NCBI GenBank assembly: GCA_938017915.1
Contig: CALIKW010000051.1
Span: 1 to 6,543 of the forward strand
Direction: 5' to 3'
Source: an uncultured archaeon
Lineage (GTDB): Archaea; Aenigmatarchaeota; Aenigmatarchaeia; CG10238-14; SCSR01
DNA length: 6,543 nucleotides
Position numbers and translations under genes: made by a program
The notes under the pieces: generated by a model
What the model was told of the DNA's origin: nothing
Databases searched by the model: none
The model's input: only the letters and a program-made list of their open reading frames with translations
Shown here: positions 4,548 through 6,543 of the stretch, in pieces
Numbering within the stretch: the first letter of the stretch is position 1
Layout: each line of letters begins with the position of its first letter

Positions 4548-5006
4548 ATGATAGAGAAAACTGCTTTAGTAATTTTTACGAATTTGATTCCTGGTGTTGA
4601 GCAGGTTGGTGGTATTCCGCTAGGTCTTTCTCTTGGCTTAAATCCAGCTTTTACTTTTTGTATTTCTGTTCTAGTAAATTCTTTGCTTTTTTTCCCAGTA
4701 TTTTTTGCTCTAGAGCTTTTTTACTGGAAGTTATTTTCTAAGGTAGATTTAATAAGAAGGTATATAGAAAAAGCTAGGGAAAGGGGCAAACCATACATAG
4801 AAAAATACGGAATTATTGGAATTACCTTATTTATGCTTTTACCTTCTCCATTTAGTGGAACTTATACTGCAAGCATATTAAGCTGGTTCTTGGGTCTTGA
4901 TTGGAAGAAATCCTTTGTTGCTATCTTTTTAGGTTCTTTTATTGGTGGAATTATAGTTTTGCTCATTTCTCTTGGAGTAATTAAATTAATCTTCTCAATA
5001 CCTTAA
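4548..5006 (+). CDS. Putative small multidrug-export family membrane protein (COG2426/PF06695-like)
   Basis: Integral membrane protein of 152 residues. The N-terminal signature NLIPGVEQVGGIPLGLSLGL at 12-31 matches the P-x-x-E-x-x-G-x-I-P-L-G pattern of this family, whose export role is only predicted. A hydrophobic span (about 35-58) is followed by a basic cytoplasmic-type loop (65-86), then KYGIIGITLFMLLPSPFSGTY at 87-107 and DWKKSFVAIFLGSFIGG at 118-134. The later half has the same order seen in the window's DedA proteins: K-x-G, a P-x-P-like re-entrant segment, then (D/N)-x-KK and a glycine-rich helix. This suggests a distant relationship, which I recall having been proposed for the two families. 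I start at ATG 4548; the TTG immediately before it adds one residue. A palindromic AT-rich element lies upstream. The nuclease gene follows after 13 bases, so the two are probably cotranscribed. Confidence 0.8.
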   Translation: MIEKTALVIFTNLIPGVEQVGGIPLGLSLGLNPAFTFCISVLVNSLLFFPVFFALELFYWKLFSKVDLIRRYIEKARERGKPYIEKYGIIGITLFMLLPSPFSGTYTASILSWFLGLDWKKSFVAIFLGSFIGGIIVLLISLGVIKLIFSIP

Positions 5007-5018
5007 TTTAATTGAGAA
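4992..5018 (+). repeat. Inverted repeat spanning a stop codon, just before the nuclease start
   Basis: TTCTCAAT (4992-4999) is the exact inverse of ATTGAGAA (5011-5018). They enclose an 11-base loop containing the TAA stop of the upstream gene, and the stem ends one base before ATG 5020. If it folds in the mRNA it would occlude the nuclease start until ribosomes finishing the upstream gene open it, giving translational coupling. In such AT-rich DNA an eight-base stem can arise by chance. Confidence 0.4.
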
Positions 5019-5019
5019 A

Positions 5020-5433
5020 ATGCTTGAAATTTTTATAATTTTTCTTTTGATTATAATTTTTTACCTTTTGTTTAAGAACATAGAATGGAAAATAAAGTTT
5101 GAGCAAAGGGTTAAAGAATGGAAAGAAAAGGAGGAAGAAAGGATAAGGGAAGATGCGATTAAAAGAAGTGCAAGGGTTTTATCAGGAAAAACTCTAGAAA
5201 AGCTTGTTCCCTTTCTTGAAAATTTTCCTTATGATGCGCATGATGTAAGATGGATTGGAGACCCAATAGACCTAATAATTTTCGATGGCTATTCTTCTTC
5301 TGAAGGAAAGGATTTAAAGCAAATAGTTTTTTGTGAAGTAAAATCTGGAAAAAGTAAGGTTAGTAGAATTCAAAATAGAATTAAAGAAGTAATTGAGAAG
5401 AAAAAAGTGAAATGGGAAGAATTTAAAATTTAG
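5020..5433 (+). CDS. Membrane-anchored PD-(D/E)xK nuclease related to archaeal Holliday-junction resolvases (PF10107-like)
   Basis: Predicted DNA endonuclease of 137 residues tethered to the membrane. Residues 2-18 form a hydrophobic helix, 20-48 a highly charged probable coiled coil, and 49-127 the nuclease domain. Active-site elements occur in family order: S55-G56-K57 with E60, then GDPIDLIIFDG (80-90) with metal ligand D84, then E106-V107-K108 as the ExK pair, then Q118. These match the pattern of the group described as endonucleases related to the archaeal Holliday-junction resolvase. Activity on junctions has not, to my knowledge, been shown for the group; it may act on other DNA. With few charges before the helix, topology is uncertain; the basic linker after it favours a cytoplasmic nuclease domain. 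It lies 13 bases after the multidrug-export-family gene, with an inverted repeat at the junction. All expected catalytic residues are present, so it is likely active. Confidence 0.88.
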   Translation: MLEIFIIFLLIIIFYLLFKNIEWKIKFEQRVKEWKEKEEERIREDAIKRSARVLSGKTLEKLVPFLENFPYDAHDVRWIGDPIDLIIFDGYSSSEGKDLKQIVFCEVKSGKSKVSRIQNRIKEVIEKKKVKWEEFKI

Positions 5434-5589
5434 AAAAAGAAAAAAAGAATGTTGAAAAAGTTAAAAAGTTTTAGAAGCATTTATTTCTTCTTCTTTTTTG
5501 CCAACTTTTACACCTCCAAAAATTTTCTAATTTAATATTTTCCACACTTGCTTAAATAAATTTTTCTTCTTCAAAATACAAATTTTATT
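5434..5589. other. 156-base intergenic region, purine/pyrimidine-skewed
   Basis: This is the longest gene-free stretch in the window. It begins with an A/G-rich run (5434-5460) and then a T/C-rich run (5481-5499) that could end transcription of the preceding gene. The reverse strand carries the strongest Shine-Dalgarno-like sequence seen here, GGAGGTG (5517-5511), six bases before TTG 5504, which opens a seven-codon reading frame ending at 5481. CTTAAATAA (5551-5559) is about 31-39 bases before ATG 5590 and may be part of that gene's promoter. No RNA gene was recognised. Confidence 0.5.
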
Positions 5590-5826
5590 ATGAAGATTAA
5601 ACTTTCTGCAACTTTTGTTGGTAAGTGTGACATTTGTAAAAAGGAGAAAATTGTTTTTTCTGCTGGAGATGAAGATAGCAAGAGGGTTGTTACAGTTTGT
5701 GAAGATTGTGCAAAGGAGCTTGGAAATATGCAAGTCTCAGAAGTTATAGAAAAGTATGGATATAAGGATGAAAAAGCTTTTGGAAAAGGTGTGAGGATTT
5801 TTAACTTGAGTGGTAAGAATTCTTAA
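5590..5826 (+). CDS. Small four-cysteine zinc-binding-type protein, function unknown
   Basis: A 78-residue protein with two C-x-x-C knuckles, C13-D-I-C16 and C37-E-D-C40, separated by a 20-residue beta-rich stretch (KKEKIVFSAGDEDSKRVVTV), the layout of a treble-clef or zinc-ribbon zinc site. A short tail follows, with a likely helix at 49-64 and GKGVRIFNLSG at 65-75. I do not recognise the family. The form would suit a protein- or nucleic-acid-binding adaptor, but nothing shows a specific role. There is no membrane segment, so it is probably cytoplasmic. ATG 5590 is the first start; no Shine-Dalgarno sequence is present. A long T-rich run follows the stop, and the exported nuclease gene starts 26 bases downstream. 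Confidence 0.8.
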   Translation: MKIKLSATFVGKCDICKKEKIVFSAGDEDSKRVVTVCEDCAKELGNMQVSEVIEKYGYKDEKAFGKGVRIFNLSGKNS

Positions 5827-5841
5827 TTTTTTCTTTTTTTT
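5827..5841 (+). terminator. T-rich putative terminator (T6-C-T8)
   Basis: The run begins immediately after the TAA of the four-cysteine gene. It is the longest T-run pair on the plus strand here and fits an archaeal oligo-T terminator. If it works fully, the nuclease gene at 5853 would need a promoter inside the upstream gene; partial read-through is also possible. Confidence 0.45.
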
Positions 5842-5852
5842 AAGAAGAGATT

Positions 5853-6543
5853 ATGAAGAAAAAATACTTTTTATTATTTTTAATTCTTCCACTTATCTTT
5901 TTACCCTTTCTTTTAAATAAAAATTCTTCAAATAAAACTTTAGTCACTGTTTCAAGGGTTATAGATGGTGATACTTTTGAGTTGGCTAACGGAAAAAAAG
6001 TTAGGCTTTTGGGAATAGATGCCCCTGAGAAGAATAAATACTTTTACTCAGAAGCTAAGGAAAAGCTTAAAGAACTAATAGAAAATAAAAATGTTTTTCT
6101 TGAAGCTGATGTAATAAATTCAGATACAAGCGGAAGGCTTTTAAGGTATGTTTTTGTTGGCGATACTTTTGTTAATTTAGAAATGGTTAAGCAAGGGTTT
6201 GCAAGTGTTTACATATTTTCTGGAAATGAAAAATATTCTTCCCAGCTTTTAGAGGCAGAAGAATATGCAAGAAAAAACAAGCTTGGAATTTGGGGAAAAT
6301 TTTCTCAGTTTAGTAGTTGTATTCAAGTAAAAGAGTTTCACTTTGATGCTAAGGGTGATGACAGCAAGAATTTGAATGACGAATACTTTGTTTTAAAAAA
6401 TGATTGTAGTTTTTCGATAAATTTAGCCGGATGGAATGTAAAAGATAAAAATTTTAACTCTTTCTTTTTGCCAGATTTTTTGCTTGAAGGAAAAGCTGAA
6501 GTAAAAATTTGTTCAGGTTCTGGAAATAAAACAAAAAATGAAA
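5853..6543 (+). CDS. Exported staphylococcal-type nuclease with C-terminal lamin-tail domain (3' end beyond window)
   Basis: Predicted calcium-dependent nuclease (SNase/thermonuclease family) acting at or outside the cell surface on DNA or RNA. The 230 visible residues begin MKKKYF, followed by a hydrophobic signal or anchor (5-21) and a short linker. The SNase domain spans about 31-150. VIDGDTFEL (36-44) gives calcium ligands including D38/D40, VRLLGIDAPE (50-59) gives R51, D56 and E59, and SGRLLRYVF (93-101) gives R95, so the R-E-R catalytic set is complete. From about 157 the sequence VKEFHFDAKGDD, then LNDEYFVLKN, then INLAGWNVKD matches a lamin-tail (LTD) immunoglobulin-like domain, a common partner of secreted nucleases that may bind DNA or surfaces. 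Cysteines 156, 185 and 220 could form a disulfide. The protein is open at the right edge, so the end of the LTD and anything beyond is unseen. ATG 5853 is preceded by the weak AGAAGAGA. Confidence 0.92.
   Translation, partial: MKKKYFLLFLILPLIFLPFLLNKNSSNKTLVTVSRVIDGDTFELANGKKVRLLGIDAPEKNKYFYSEAKEKLKELIENKNVFLEADVINSDTSGRLLRYVFVGDTFVNLEMVKQGFASVYIFSGNEKYSSQLLEAEEYARKNKLGIWGKFSQFSSCIQVKEFHFDAKGDDSKNLNDEYFVLKNDCSFSINLAGWNVKDKNFNSFFLPDFLLEGKAEVKICSGSGNKTKNE

Noticed and set aside
5527..5733. Minus-strand open frame of 68 codons
   Set aside because: It is antisense to the four-cysteine gene, whose paired CxxC motifs are the more convincing reading.
5814..5825. 12-base palindrome TAAGAATTCTTA at the end of the four-cysteine gene
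   Set aside because: It has no loop to fold as a hairpin, overlaps the coding end, and such palindromes are expected in AT-rich DNA; no regulator context is seen.
1..6543. CRISPR arrays, insertion sequences, integrase or attachment sites
   Set aside because: No regularly spaced repeats, terminal inverted repeats, transposase motifs or duplicated tRNA 3' end were found on reading the window.

Overview
The window is from an AT-rich, very compact genome, almost certainly archaeal. The evidence is an archaeal/eukaryotic-type peptidyl-tRNA hydrolase (Pth2), a nuclease of the group related to archaeal Holliday-junction resolvases, TATA-like boxes about 25 bases ahead of start codons with hardly any Shine-Dalgarno sequences, and a tRNA gene carrying bulge-helix-bulge (BHB) introns and no encoded CCA. 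Lysine-rich proteins, very short or overlapping gene junctions and small membrane proteins suggest a reduced-genome lineage of the DPANN kind; that placement is inference. The acceptor, anticodon and T stems of the tRNA are nearly all G-C although the genome is AT-rich, which suggests a thermophile.

Layout. A processive-type family 2 glycosyltransferase (1-1251, minus, cut by the window edge) diverges from a membrane-anchored thioredoxin-like protein (1289-1942, plus). The latter meets, with overlapping stop codons, a minus-strand pair: a VTT/DedA-type membrane protein (2280-2786) and pth2 (1939-2280), joined by TAATG. A plus-strand set follows from a shared divergent promoter: a DJ-1/PfpI protein (2847-3380), a mini winged-helix protein (3381-3590) and a small cysteine-containing membrane protein (about 3599-3754). 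Next come the tRNA-Gln(UUG) gene (3804-3933) and, facing it, a second DedA protein (3931-4491) whose stop codon lies inside the tRNA 3' end. This diverges from a small multidrug-export-family membrane protein (4548-5006), followed by a membrane-anchored PD-(D/E)xK nuclease (5020-5433). A 156-base gap precedes a four-cysteine zinc-binding-type protein (5590-5826) and an exported staphylococcal-type nuclease with a lamin-tail domain (5853 to the right edge).

The outstanding feature is the tRNA-Gln. It is interrupted three times, once in each of its D, anticodon and T loops (12, 31 and 14 nt). Each insertion can be folded into a BHB-type junction stacked on the arm's own stem, and removing all three restores a 73-nt cloverleaf. 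I found this by pairing bases by eye; no software was run.

How the genes may work together. Much of the window concerns the cell envelope: a polymer-type glycosyltransferase, two DedA-family proteins plus a possible distant relative, an outward-facing thiol-redox protein, a membrane-anchored nuclease and an exported nuclease. The cysteines in the small membrane protein and the exported nuclease are candidate substrates for the thioredoxin-like protein, and the nucleases could serve DNA uptake or nucleotide salvage. These links are inference from context. No mobile element, CRISPR array or long repeat was seen.
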